Assembly (NCBI GenBank): GCA_019637195.1
Contig: JAHBWA010000019.1
Location: 1-64,000, forward strand
Length of the DNA stretch: 64,000 bases
Direction of reading: 5' to 3'
DNA from: Labilithrix sp.
Lineage (GTDB): Bacteria; Myxococcota_A; Polyangia; Polyangiales; Polyangiaceae
Shown: piece after piece, positions 45,594 through 54,449 of the stretch
Numbering within the stretch: the first letter of the stretch is position 1
Layout of the letters: each line of letters starts with the position of its first letter
Notes under the pieces: model-generated
Database searches by the model: none
What the model was told of the DNA's origin: nothing
The model's input: the letters and a program-made list of their open reading frames with translations, nothing else
Program-made: the position numbers and the translations under genes

Positions 45594-46792
45594 CGTGAGC
45601 CTCCCGTCGGACCGCGTCGATGAAGGAGCACGCGCTGCCCCACGACCCAGACGTCATCCGGGCCGGATCCCCACACGCCCCAGAGCGGCGTCGAGGGCGG
45701 CAGCGACGGGGCCCGCGAGCGCGACCAGCTCGAGCCGTCACCGTGCAGGATGGTGCCCTCGTCGCCGACGGCCCACACGTCGGTGGCGCTGCTCGCCCAT
45801 ACCGCGTGCAGGGCGTGGGTCGTGTCGGCGTCGGAGGCCGCCCAGCGGAGCTGCCCCGCCGGATCAGGCGTGAAGTGACGGATCGTGCCTCTGTCCCCGA
45901 CGACCCAGACGTCGTCGGCCGCCGTCCCCCACACGCCGCGGAGGTCCGCGTACGTGTTGCTGTTGACCTGGGACCACTGCACCATGCCGCCCCAGAAGCC
46001 GTCGCTGTGGAAGATTCGGCCCCTCTCGCCGATCATCCAGATGTCGCGCGGGCTCGACCCCCAGATGGCCCAGAGGTTGAACCCTATCGAGGCGCTGCGT
46101 TCACCGAACGCCACTGCCAGCTTCGGCCCTTCGGGGACCCAGCCCTCGGAGCGCGAGCACTTGTCGAACGCAAGAGCCCCGGGCGCGCCGGTCGTGGCCT
46201 GGAGCACCCAGACGTCGGTGGACGAGCTGCCCCAGACGGCGCGGAGGCCGATCGGCAAGTACGAGGTCGCGCCCGGGCGCTTGATGACCTCGAAGCTCGA
46301 AAAGTCCGCGCCGCTCTTGGTCCAACCGCGCGAGTGGAGGAGATCGGTCGCGCTGAAGGCCCACACGTCGTCGGGGCCGGTCCCCCAGATGCCGAAGAGC
46401 GGCCTCGGCTGTCCGGCGTCGGTCTCCACGCGCTCGGCGCTCCACGTGGAGCCGTCCCAGTGGAAGACGGCGCCGTTCGAGCCGACCGTCCACACGTCGT
46501 CGGGGCCGCTGCCCCAGATCCCGTAGAGGGCCGCCTTGTCGTCGGGCATGTCCACGCGACACCACCCGTCTTCGCTGCAGCGCTCGTCCGTGGTCGCGTC
46601 TCCGCCGTCCAGCGACGCGTCGGCGTGCGTCCCGCCGTCCGCGACGGCAGGCCCGCCGCCATCGCCGGGCTGGGCGTCGCTCTCGCTCGGATCGTCCGTG
46701 CCGGCGGCGCACCCGACGGTGCGCACGGCGAGCACGAGCGCTGCCGTCAGGACGAGGGCGCTCCGCAGGGCGTCGGGGCTCCGCGGGCTCAC
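45590..46792 (-). CDS. Seven-blade beta-propeller lipoprotein, first of pair (left operon)
   Basis: A 400-aa protein starting at GTG (GTGA overlap with the Cys-rich gene). Signal with lipobox RTVGC, linker rich in Asp, Ala and Gly, then CSEDGWCRVDMP and seven repeats: GIWGSGPDDVWTVGSNG, GIWGTGPDDVWAFSATD, AVWGSSSTDVWVLQ, AIWGSSPRDIWMIGERG, GVWGTAADDVWVVGDRG, AVWASSATDVWAVGDEG and GVWGSGPDDVWVVGQRV. The CxxxxxC element before blade 1 recurs in the right operon at 61221-62486 (CTDEGWCHVVVP), so the pair members may have swapped order or mixed since duplication. Confidence 0.83.
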   Translation of the reverse strand: MSPRSPDALRSALVLTAALVLAVRTVGCAAGTDDPSESDAQPGDGGGPAVADGGTHADASLDGGDATTDERCSEDGWCRVDMPDDKAALYGIWGSGPDDVWTVGSNGAVFHWDGSTWSAERVETDAGQPRPLFGIWGTGPDDVWAFSATDLLHSRGWTKSGADFSSFEVIKRPGATSYLPIGLRAVWGSSSTDVWVLQATTGAPGALAFDKCSRSEGWVPEGPKLAVAFGERSASIGFNLWAIWGSSPRDIWMIGERGRIFHSDGFWGGMVQWSQVNSNTYADLRGVWGTAADDVWVVGDRGTIRHFTPDPAGQLRWAASDADTTHALHAVWASSATDVWAVGDEGTILHGDGSSWSRSRAPSLPPSTPLWGVWGSGPDDVWVVGQRVLLHRRGPTGGSR

Positions 46793-47922
46793 TTGAGGAC
46801 TCCGTCGGGGCAGGGCTCGGTGGCGCAGGCGCCGTCGATGCACGCTTGTCCCGTCTCGCACGACACGCCGCAGGCGCCGCAGTTTCGCGGGTCGCGGAAG
46901 ATGTCGACCTCGCATCCGTCCAGCTCGACCTGATTGCAGTCGGAATAGCCGACTCGACAGGACAGCCCGCATCGCCCGAACTCGCACGTAGCGGTCGAGT
47001 TGGCGCGATCGGAGCACCGGAGCCCGCACGAGCCGCAGTGCTGGACGTCGGTCTCGAAGTCGGGGAGACAGTCACAGCCGGACGGTCCCGGATCGCACTG
47101 GCAGGTCCCGTTGATGCAGGCCTCTCCCGCAGCGCACTGCTTGCCGCAGCCGCCGCAGTTCATCGGATCCCTGCGGGAGTTGACCTCACAGCCGTCCGCG
47201 AGGTCGCCGTTGCAATCGAGCCAATCCGCCGTGCACTTGAGGTGATTGCACGTTCGATTCTCGCACCCGTAACCCATCTGCGGGGGCGGGGCGGGGAATC
47301 CGGGCGGGAACGAGGGGCAACTGTTGAAGCACTCGCCGCAGTTGTTGGAGTCGTTGTCCAGGTTCACGCACTGCGACATGCAGAGCACCTCGTTGGCTTT
47401 GCACGTCTTGCACGCCCCTACCTCGCAGATCGAGCCGTCGGGGCAGACGTCGCCGCACCCGCCGCAATTCTGGTTCGTACCGAGCGCGGTCTCGCAGCCG
47501 TCTTCGATGCGGTTGTTGCAATCTGCATTGAACTGGCTGACGCAGGTCATCTGGCAGGCGCCGCCCACGCACTTCCACTCTGCGCGGAGGTCGTTGGTGC
47601 GCCAGAGGTCCGTCGGGCACGCGTTGCCACAGCTCCCGCAGTTGAGCGGATCGGTCGAGAGGTCGATGTCGCAGAGGAACTTCGAGTCCGCGCACGTGTC
47701 GAACGGCGCCTGGCACGTCGCGGACGCGCACATGGGGACGAGCGCGGGCGCCTCCGCGTCGTCACCCTCGGAGCCGGCTGCCCCCGCGTCGGAGGAGGGG
47801 ATGAAGACGGGCGGGGGTTCGTCCACGCCGAAGCCGAGCGACTCGCGGCTCGAGCACGCTGGAATGACGAAGGATGCGAGCGTGAGGGCGAGCGACGCCC
47901 CCAGGATGCGTTGATTCAGCAT
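46789..47922 (-). CDS. Six-module Cys-rich lipoprotein (left operon)
   Basis: A 377-aa protein with signal and lipobox VIPAC. About 50 cysteines occur in six modules ending NCGxCGxxC: NCGSCGNAC, NCGGCGDVC, NCGECFNSC, NCGGCGKQC, HCGSCGLRC and NCGACGVSC, several preceded by DCNxxxxDGCE. The third module has Phe instead of Gly (CFN), exactly as in the third module of the right-operon copy, showing the two are duplicates with conserved module order. Disulphide-rich and extracellular; function unknown. GAGGAG precedes ATG 47922. Confidence 0.85.
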   Translation of the reverse strand: MLNQRILGASLALTLASFVIPACSSRESLGFGVDEPPPVFIPSSDAGAAGSEGDDAEAPALVPMCASATCQAPFDTCADSKFLCDIDLSTDPLNCGSCGNACPTDLWRTNDLRAEWKCVGGACQMTCVSQFNADCNNRIEDGCETALGTNQNCGGCGDVCPDGSICEVGACKTCKANEVLCMSQCVNLDNDSNNCGECFNSCPSFPPGFPAPPPQMGYGCENRTCNHLKCTADWLDCNGDLADGCEVNSRRDPMNCGGCGKQCAAGEACINGTCQCDPGPSGCDCLPDFETDVQHCGSCGLRCSDRANSTATCEFGRCGLSCRVGYSDCNQVELDGCEVDIFRDPRNCGACGVSCETGQACIDGACATEPCPDGVLK

Positions 47923-47953
47923 GATTCTCCTCGGGAGTCCGAGAGCGACTACG

Positions 47954-48805
47954 TCATCGAGCAGGTGTGGGCGGGTCCTCGGGGGCGGGACCGGCGCCGC
48001 GGAGCGTCGTGGTGACACGACGCGCGAACAGTCCGCGGGGGTGCTGGGCCAGGAAGCCGTCGCCGAGCCGGCGTGCTTCGTCGCTTCGCCCGCTCCGCGC
48101 GAGCGCCTCGATGCGCAGCACCGCGACCTCGACGGAGAACGCGCCCGCGGGGAACTCGGCGTCGTACGCATCGAGCTCGCCGAGCGCGCGCGCAGCGTGA
48201 CCGCCCGCGAGCGCCGAGCGCGCGGCCGTCACGCGGGCGAGCTCGCGGCCGAGGGTCGATTCGACGCGCGCAGGAGCACCGCTGCGGGTGGTTGGGGCGC
48301 GCGCCCCAAGTTCGGCAGGCGCGTCCGGCGCCGGCTGTGCCGGGCGCGCGCCGCGAGGAGCGGGCGCAGGGCGATTCGGGGCAGCGACGTCGGTGGCCTC
48401 TTCGGCGGGCGGCGGTTCGCCCGGCGCCGCCGCGTGCGGCGGCTGCGGAGACGCAGGCGCGGCGATCGTCGCGACCATCTCGGGCGTCGCGGCCGGAGCC
48501 GGAGGAGCTACGGCGGCCGCCTCGGGCGCAGCCGCGGTCTCCGCGTCGTCGCCCGAGAGGCCGACGACGGCGATGGACGCCGCGCCGACCGCGAGCGCGA
48601 GGCCGACGACCTGAGCCACTCGGGCTCCGGCGCCGCCCCAGGCAGAGGACCGGCCCGCCGAGGCCGTCGAGGCCGGCAGGTTCAGCGCCGCGAGCAGCTG
48701 CTCCCGCGCCTCCGGGGGAGGCACGTCGTCGCGGGCGGAGGCGAGGACGTCTCGCTCGAGCTGATCGAGCTCACTCTCGAGCGACATATCGTCGGGCTCG
48801 GCCAC
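47954..48805 (-). CDS. Probable membrane-anchored sigma-factor partner (left operon)
   Basis: A 283-aa protein: short acidic cytoplasmic part (residues 1-55), one transmembrane helix (about 62-82, VAQVVGLALAVGAASIAVVGL), a long Ala/Pro linker and a helical C-terminal repeat domain (LGELDAYDAEFPAGAFSVEVAVLRIEALARSG). It starts 1 base after the sigma gene, the usual place of an anti-sigma factor, but has no HxxxCxxC zinc motif. The C-terminal domain matches that of the right-operon copy. It may sense the cell envelope and hold the sigma factor. Confidence 0.75.
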   Translation of the reverse strand: MAEPDDMSLESELDQLERDVLASARDDVPPPEAREQLLAALNLPASTASAGRSSAWGGAGARVAQVVGLALAVGAASIAVVGLSGDDAETAAAPEAAAVAPPAPAATPEMVATIAAPASPQPPHAAAPGEPPPAEEATDVAAPNRPAPAPRGARPAQPAPDAPAELGARAPTTRSGAPARVESTLGRELARVTAARSALAGGHAARALGELDAYDAEFPAGAFSVEVAVLRIEALARSGRSDEARRLGDGFLAQHPRGLFARRVTTTLRGAGPAPEDPPTPAR

Positions 48806-48806
48806 G

Positions 48807-49394
48807 TCAGACTCCTTTCCTTCGCGCGCGAAGGCGGTGGATGCCGGCCTGGAAGTCTTCGCGGGCGCGCCGCAGGCGCGACACCACCGTGCTGACCGGA
48901 ATCTGCAGGGTCACCGCGACCTCCGCGGAGGTCTGCTCCTCGAGGACGGAGAGCACGAAGACCGCGCGGCGCTCGTCCGGCATGCTGGCGAGGATCTCGT
49001 CGAGCGCTGCCCGAGCGTCCTCGCGATCGAGGCGGGCCTCCGCGGCCGGGAGGACGATCTGCGCGTGCGGAGCCTCCTCCTCGGGGACCTCGCGGAGGTT
49101 CGCGCGCGCGCGACGCACGTTGGCGGCGACGCGCATGGCGATCCCGAAGACGTACGAGCGCTCCTTCCCGGCCTCGAGGTTCGCGAGCTTTCGGGAGAGC
49201 ACGATGAAGACCTGCTGAGCGGCGTCGTCGGTCTCCGGCGGGGAGACTCCGAGCCTCCGCAACGACCGCCAGACGAAGTCGTAGTGCTCGAGCACCATGC
49301 CGCGCAGACGCTCGTCCATCGAGGGATCCCTCTTCGAGGATGCACCCTCGGCGTCTTCGAACGCCGGCCTCGCGATGGTAGACACTGCGACCAC
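48807..49394 (-). CDS. ECF sigma factor (left operon)
   Basis: A 195-aa sigma70-family protein. Region 2 is at about residues 30-100 (HYDFVWRSLRRLG, DDAAQQVFIVLSRKL) and region 4 at about 130-185 (SMPDERRAVFVLSVLEEQTSAEVA, VSTVVSRLRRARED). It likely directs polymerase to its own operon and perhaps other genes. The GTG start at 49394 is tentative; ATG 49319 (residue 26) has a better Shine-Dalgarno (GAGGGA). It is the regulatory head of a nine-gene, same-strand block. Confidence 0.9.
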   Translation of the reverse strand: MVAVSTIARPAFEDAEGASSKRDPSMDERLRGMVLEHYDFVWRSLRRLGVSPPETDDAAQQVFIVLSRKLANLEAGKERSYVFGIAMRVAANVRRARANLREVPEEEAPHAQIVLPAAEARLDREDARAALDEILASMPDERRAVFVLSVLEEQTSAEVAVTLQIPVSTVVSRLRRAREDFQAGIHRLRARRKGV

Positions 49395-49510
49395 GACCTA
49401 AGTCTCCATCGTCAGCAATGTCGACCGGCGCGATCCACGCGTCGAAAATCGTCAGCGGCGTGCTCGAAGCCGGGCGCGCGGCGCGAACAAGCTCATCCAT
49501 TTGCGCGTTT

Positions 49511-50557
49511 TTACGGCAAATGCGCGATGAATCCGAGGCCGATGAACGGCGAGATCGCCGGGGCTCGGTACGCGACGGGCTCTGCGTAGGGCTCGAAGAA
49601 GAGCTCCTTCCGCAGCACCGGCGCCCGCGCTCCGAGCGTCATCTCGACGGAGAACGCGGGCATCGGTCTCCACGCGATCCTGGCGGCGCCGCCAAGGCTG
49701 AGCCAGAGGTAGGACGCGTCGACGGCGGGGCGAGGCACGACGACGCTTGCTTCGAGCAGGCCGACCTCGGCGTTGAAGCACGGCCCGACGCGGAGCTGTG
49801 GCTCGCGAAGGACGTCCACGCACCCCGCCGCCGTGAGCTCGCTCCAGCGGATCGCGACGACCCCGCGCGACGACGCGATTGGCTCGCGCGTGCTCCGGGC
49901 GGCGCCCACACGAACCGTCGGATCCAGCGGCGCCGGCAGGGTGAGCTGAGCGAACCACGCGCCCATGAGGACGGCGTTGCGATTGCCGTTGACCTCGAAG
50001 CCTGCGCCCAGAGCCGCGGAGAGGCGCTTGCGCGGGACGGCCGGACGCGGCGTCCCGCGTCGCTGAGGACGGCGGGCGGCGCGGGCGCTCGACTTCGGCG
50101 GGCTCGCGGGCGCAGGCGGTGGTTCGGCGACGCTCGCCTCTTCGGGACCGTGGGAGGCGAGGCGCTCGGCCTCCTCGCCGATCGCGATGGCGGCCATCAG
50201 GCTCAACGCGCCGACCACGTCCTCGCAGGAGGTCGACGCCGCGCTCCGGTGCACGCTCACGCCGGAGAACGAGAGCTCGAGCGTGCCGTGGCTGACGGCA
50301 CCTCGTCGCTCGACCCGAACCGCGAGATCGATCGCCGGCTCGTCGGGCCGAGCCTCCCGGATGTGTGCCAGATGAGCCTCCAGGCGCTCACCCATGCCCG
50401 GCGCCGTCGGACAGCCTTCGTGGAGCGACTCCGAGATCCGCACCGCCACCGGCAGCGGCGGCGCCGCCGCGGACGTCTTCGCGCAGAGAGCCGTCGCGAG
50501 GACCATCGCCGGCGTCAAGCGCCGCCCCGCTCTCGTCTTTCCTTCACTCCGGTGCAC
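49511..50557 (-). CDS. Secreted/outer-membrane protein upstream of the sigma gene (left operon)
   Basis: A protein of about 348 residues with a signal ending near KTSAAA; ATG 50506 inside the signal is an alternative start. Residues 35-130 resemble a periplasmic domain (AVRISESLHEGCPTAPGM, HGTLELSFSG, SCEDVVGALSLMAAIAIG). After a Pro/Arg linker comes a beta-strand-rich part ending in an aromatic-poor GFIAHLP, perhaps a small outer-membrane barrel. The layout and the motif C-xx-(L/V)xxALxLxxAIAI recur in the gene at 56228-57262, which holds the same place in the right operon. Function unknown. Confidence 0.7.
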   Translation of the reverse strand: MHRSEGKTRAGRRLTPAMVLATALCAKTSAAAPPLPVAVRISESLHEGCPTAPGMGERLEAHLAHIREARPDEPAIDLAVRVERRGAVSHGTLELSFSGVSVHRSAASTSCEDVVGALSLMAAIAIGEEAERLASHGPEEASVAEPPPAPASPPKSSARAARRPQRRGTPRPAVPRKRLSAALGAGFEVNGNRNAVLMGAWFAQLTLPAPLDPTVRVGAARSTREPIASSRGVVAIRWSELTAAGCVDVLREPQLRVGPCFNAEVGLLEASVVVPRPAVDASYLWLSLGGAARIAWRPMPAFSVEMTLGARAPVLRKELFFEPYAEPVAYRAPAISPFIGLGFIAHLP

Positions 50558-50768
50558 GCGAGCAGCAAGGAGAGCATGGGGAGTCGCCGCGCGCAGCCTC
50601 CTCCCGCGAGCGGCGCTGTGGTCAGCGAGCCGAGCGCGGGAGCCAGACCCCTGCGCGCGAACGAGCGTCCCCGGCGTCGGCGCCGCCGTGCGCGCAGCGT
50701 GCGCGCGAGCTCCCGATTCGTGGACCTACCGCGGTGACTTCGCTTCGGAGATACTCGCGCTCGTGGAG

Positions 50769-51431
50769 ATGACTTACCGAGCGAGCGCCGAGCGGGTTCG
50801 CGCGTCGATCCAGGATGGGTCGCATCGGCCCGCGCGCTTCCTCGCGGCGCTCCGTCGGGTCCGTCCCGCGGAGCGCGACGCCTGGCTCGACCTGGTGCTG
50901 GGGCTCGGAGAGCTTCCGGACGACGATCCCGAGCTCCCCAGAGGCTGCGTGCCCTACCTGCCGTGCCCGGTCGTCGATCTCCTGGCGCTCGTCGAGTGTG
51001 TCCCGGTGCGTGCGTCGGACGTCTTCGTCGACGTCGGCTCGGGCGTGGGGCGCGCCGCGATGTTCGTTCACCTGCTGACCGGTGCGTCCGCGATCGGTCT
51101 CGAGATACAGCGCCGGTTGGTCTTCGAGGCGCGCGATCTCTCCGCGCGGTTGCTCGTCTCGCGCGCTCCGTCGGTCGAGGGAGACGCCGCCGAGCTCGCG
51201 AGATTCGTTCCGATAGGGACGATATTCTTCCTCTACTGCCCGTTCAGCGGAGAGCGGCTCACGAAGGTGCTGGCCGGCCTCGAGCCCATCGCGCGGACCA
51301 GGACGATCCGGGTGTGCTGCGTCGACGTGGCGCTCCCGCGGTGCGGCTGGCTCACGCTCGAGAGCTCGCCGCGGCTCGGCCTCGAGATCCACCGGAGCAC
51401 CTACTGCGCGCCGGCGACGCGACCCTCGTAG
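50769..51431 (+). CDS. SAM-dependent methyltransferase-like protein
   Basis: About 220 residues. The SAM-binding motif I is VFVDVGSGVGRAAMFVHLL, followed by IGLEIQRRLVFEARDL and the later strand IFFLYCPFSGERLTKVL. This order fits Dot1/class I-type methyltransferases acting on a macromolecule or small molecule. The start is uncertain: the frame is open upstream to 50394 and residues before 50769 (SWTYRGDFASEILALVE) look partly coding. It lies in the segment between the two duplicated operons. Confidence 0.7.
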   Translation: MTYRASAERVRASIQDGSHRPARFLAALRRVRPAERDAWLDLVLGLGELPDDDPELPRGCVPYLPCPVVDLLALVECVPVRASDVFVDVGSGVGRAAMFVHLLTGASAIGLEIQRRLVFEARDLSARLLVSRAPSVEGDAAELARFVPIGTIFFLYCPFSGERLTKVLAGLEPIARTRTIRVCCVDVALPRCGWLTLESSPRLGLEIHRSTYCAPATRPS

Positions 51432-51450
51432 CGATCGGGATCGGGGGCTC

Positions 51451-52626
51451 TCACCTCTCGATCGCGAGGCCAGGGCTGGAGCGGATCATCTCGATCGAGC
51501 GCCACGCGTGGCGCGGCGCTTCGGAGAGCTCGAGGAAGCCGAGGCGGCGGTAGAACCCGTCCGCGTCGCGGGTCGTCAGGCGCACGTGGCGCGCGGCGCG
51601 CACGGCCGGATGATCGAGGAGCAGCTCCATCACCGCCGTGCCGGCGCCCGCGCGGCGATGATCGTCACGCACGACGACGTCGTAGATCCACGCGACCTTG
51701 CCGTCGGAGGTCGCCCTCGCGAGCGCGACGAGCGCCCCCGTTCGGGCGTCGCGCGCGGTGACGACGGCAGGCGAGGCGAGGAACGCCGCCAGGACCGCCT
51801 CACGCGGTACGCCCGCGAGCCAGTAGGCCTCGTCGAGGAGGGGCGCGATCTCGTCGAGCTCCGATGCGGCGAGCATGCACGCGAGGCGGAGCCCGCCGCG
51901 CTCGAACAGCGGCGGCGTGAGCTCCGGGAACCGGCGGACGAGCGCGTCGACCGCGCGGGCGTCGCCGGGACCGCCGCGCCTCCAGAGCTGCGTGACGACG
52001 CGCCGGCGCTCCTCGAGCCGCCCGTTCTGTCCGAGCTTCGCCTTGCAGACGACCTCGTCGAGCCGAACGCCGGCGACGAGGAGCCCGCGGACGGCCTTCG
52101 CGTAGAGCGGGTCGTCGCTCCGGATCGGGACGTGGCGTCCCTCGGGCTGGTACTTCGCCATCAGCGCCTGGAGGACGCGCGCCTTGACGTCGGGGGCGGT
52201 GATCTCTTCGAGGACTCCACGGACCTGCGCGCTCACGTAGTAGGTGGTCGCGGGGCACGCGCGGTCGGGATCGACGAACCAGCTCGGGATCTCGGCGACG
52301 ATCTCGTGCGCCGCGATCACCGCCTGGCGACCGAGGCCGTCGAGCTTCTCGCCGGCCGGCGCGCCGTGGAACGCGAGGACGTCGCCGTCGACGACGCCGT
52401 GGACCGCGCGCAGGATCGGCCGTCCGTCGTCGGCGGTGGTCGCGACGTGAACGACCGGCGCCCGCTGGAGGAGCGCGCGGCCCTCCTCGGCCGAGCTGCG
52501 GAAGGCAGCCCTCCGCATGGTCGGCGCGCCGCGGTTCGCGGGGCTCGGAGCGGCGCTCGGATCCGACGGACGCTCCGCGAGCGCCGTCGACTTCGCCGGC
52601 GCCGCCTCCCGTGTGCGCTCGTTCAT
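51451..52626 (-). CDS. Flavin-nucleotide-binding domain fused to GNAT acetyltransferase
   Basis: A 391-aa fusion. Residues 45-200 match the pyridoxamine-5'-phosphate-oxidase-like split barrel (LLQRAPVVHVATTADDGRPILRAV, GDVLAFHGAPAGEKLDGLG, VSAQVRGVLEEI). Residues 250-385 are a GNAT domain (WIYDVVVRDDHRRAGAGTAVM with the acetyl-CoA loop, DADGFYRRLGFLEL). The N-terminal 36 residues are low-complexity and Met37 is a possible start. It is divergent from a MocR regulator with an inverted repeat between, so it is probably that regulator's target and linked to vitamin B6 or an amine. Confidence 0.83.
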   Translation of the reverse strand: MNERTREAAPAKSTALAERPSDPSAAPSPANRGAPTMRRAAFRSSAEEGRALLQRAPVVHVATTADDGRPILRAVHGVVDGDVLAFHGAPAGEKLDGLGRQAVIAAHEIVAEIPSWFVDPDRACPATTYYVSAQVRGVLEEITAPDVKARVLQALMAKYQPEGRHVPIRSDDPLYAKAVRGLLVAGVRLDEVVCKAKLGQNGRLEERRRVVTQLWRRGGPGDARAVDALVRRFPELTPPLFERGGLRLACMLAASELDEIAPLLDEAYWLAGVPREAVLAAFLASPAVVTARDARTGALVALARATSDGKVAWIYDVVVRDDHRRAGAGTAVMELLLDHPAVRAARHVRLTTRDADGFYRRLGFLELSEAPRHAWRSIEMIRSSPGLAIER

Positions 52627-52646
52627 GGCGCCAAGATGGCCCGAGA

Positions 52647-52668
52647 CTGGTACCTTGATGAGTACCAG
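52647..52668. promoter_or_regulatory. Operator between the fusion gene and the MocR gene
   Basis: CTGGTAC (52647-52653) and GTACCAG (52662-52668) are perfect inverted arms around 8 bases. The site lies in the 77-base gap between two divergent genes, 20 bases from one start and 35 from the other, a position where the MocR protein could control both. Confidence 0.65.
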
Positions 52669-52703
52669 ATTTACGATTTTCGACAGACCAGTGGGAGCGC
52701 GCC

Positions 52704-54284
52704 ATGGCGAGCTGGAGCGTGACGATCGACCTGACCCGCGGCGACGAGAACAGCCCTACGTTCGTGCGGATCGCGCGCGCGATCGCAGGTGACATCCGCC
52801 GCGGCCGCCTGCGCGCGGGCGACGCGCTCCCCGGCACGCGCACGCTCGCCGCGTCGCTCGGAGTCCATCGCAACACGGTGCTCGCCGCGTACCGGGAGCT
52901 CTTCGCCGAGGGCTGGATCGCGTCGGAGAAGGCGCGCGGGACGTTCGTGTCCGTCGAGATCCCGGAGCCCCAGCCGAAGCGGTTCTCTGCGGGGGCGGCG
53001 GAGGCTCGCGAGATCGCGGCGCGACCCGGCTACGACGTCGTCGATCCGGCGCGCGGCCGCGATCGCGGCGCCGGAGCGCTCACCGCCGAGGCGCCCGCGC
53101 GTGTCGTGCCCGCGCCGCTGCCGCGCGGGCGGGGAGGGGTGATCTCGAAGGACACGCCGATGACCCTCGGCGGTGGCGTCCCCGACGTCCGGCTCGTCCC
53201 TGCGGGCGAGCTCGCGCGCGCGCTCCGCCGCGTCCTCCGCCGGAGCCCGCTCGACGTCCTGTCGTACGGCGATCCCGAGGGGCCCGTCGCGCTCCGCCGC
53301 GCGGTGGCGAAGATGGTCTCGGCGACGCGCGGCGTCGCGGCGCGCGAAGACCACGTGCTCGTCGCGCGCGGCAGCCAGATGGGCGTCGACCTCGTCGCGC
53401 GCACGCTGCTCGCGCCAGGCGACGCCGTCGCCGTCGAGGCGCTCGGCTACCGGCCCGCGTGGGAGGCCCTCCGCGCCAGCGGCGCGCGCCTCGTGCCGGT
53501 GCCGGTCGACGCGCACGGGATCGACGTCGCGGCGCTCGAGCGGCTCGCCGCCGCGGAGCGGATCCGCGGCGTCTACGTCACGCCCCACCACCAGTTCCCG
53601 ACGACCACGACGCTCGCGCCGGCCCGACGGGTGCGCCTCCTCGATCTCGCGCGGGAGCGCCGCTTCTGGGTGCTCGAGGACGACTACGATCACGAGTTCC
53701 ACTACGAGGGTCGCCCGGTCCTGCCGCTCGCGAGCGCCGACGTCCACGGCGTCGTCGTCTACGTCGGCACGCTCTCGAAGGTCCTGGCGCCGGGAATGCG
53801 CATCGGCTTCGTCGTCGCGCCCGTCCCCGTCATCGAGCGCCTCGCGGCGACGCGCCGGATCGTCGATCGTCAGGGCGACCACCTGCTCGAGACGGCGATC
53901 GCGGAGCTCGTCGAGGAGGGTGAGGTCCAGCGGCACGTCCGGCGCGCCAAGCGCGTCTACGCCGAGCGCCGAGCGCGCCTCGCGTCGCTGCTGGAGGCGG
54001 AGCTCGGCGGCGTGCTCTCGTTCGCGCTCCCGAGCGGCGGCACGGCCATCTGGGCGCGCGTGGCGGGCGACGTCCCGGTCGACGTGTGGGCGGCGCGCGC
54101 GCTCGACCAGGAGGCGCTGGCGCTCCAGTCGGCTCGCCAGTTCGCGTTCGACGGCAGGAGCCGGCCGTTCTTGCGCCTCGGGTTCGCGCAGCACGAGGAG
54201 CGCGAAGCGCGCGAGGCGATACGGCGCATGGTGAGCGCGCTGCCTCGGCGCGGCGCCGGGCGCATCACGCGTCAGCGGCGCTGA
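52704..54284 (+). CDS. MocR/PdxR-type GntR-family regulator with aminotransferase domain
   Basis: A 526-aa regulator. Residues 10-85 are the GntR winged helix (FVRIARAIAGDIRRGRLRAG, HRNTVLAAYRELFAEGW). Residues 150-515 are a fold-type I aminotransferase domain with PLP-binding Lys359 in GTLSKVLAPGMRIGF and Asp in EDDYDHEF. MocR proteins sense pyridoxal phosphate or amino compounds; the neighbour with a pyridoxamine-oxidase-like domain supports a PdxR-like role. The two genes diverge from a shared operator. Confidence 0.9.
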   Translation: MASWSVTIDLTRGDENSPTFVRIARAIAGDIRRGRLRAGDALPGTRTLAASLGVHRNTVLAAYRELFAEGWIASEKARGTFVSVEIPEPQPKRFSAGAAEAREIAARPGYDVVDPARGRDRGAGALTAEAPARVVPAPLPRGRGGVISKDTPMTLGGGVPDVRLVPAGELARALRRVLRRSPLDVLSYGDPEGPVALRRAVAKMVSATRGVAAREDHVLVARGSQMGVDLVARTLLAPGDAVAVEALGYRPAWEALRASGARLVPVPVDAHGIDVAALERLAAAERIRGVYVTPHHQFPTTTTLAPARRVRLLDLARERRFWVLEDDYDHEFHYEGRPVLPLASADVHGVVVYVGTLSKVLAPGMRIGFVVAPVPVIERLAATRRIVDRQGDHLLETAIAELVEEGEVQRHVRRAKRVYAERRARLASLLEAELGGVLSFALPSGGTAIWARVAGDVPVDVWAARALDQEALALQSARQFAFDGRSRPFLRLGFAQHEEREAREAIRRMVSALPRRGAGRITRQRR

Positions 54285-54406
54285 CGGGACGGCCGGCGCG
54301 CGGACCTCCCACGACGAGCGACGCGCCCGCGCTCTCCGCGCTCCGACCGTGGGGCTTCGGCGCGGTGCGCGCCGCGAGACGAGCACGAACTCTGCATCAA
54401 CCGGGA

Positions 54407-54412
54407 TATAAT
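54407..54412 (+). promoter_or_regulatory. Consensus -10 box TATAAT
   Basis: A perfect TATAAT stands out in this GC-rich sequence, 38 bases before ATG 54450. No good -35 is seen at 16-18 bases upstream. AGAGGAAA at 54433-54440 is the Shine-Dalgarno of the next gene. Confidence 0.45.
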
Positions 54413-54449
54413 GACCAAGCGCTGCCCTGCCGCGAGAGGAAACGCGTAG

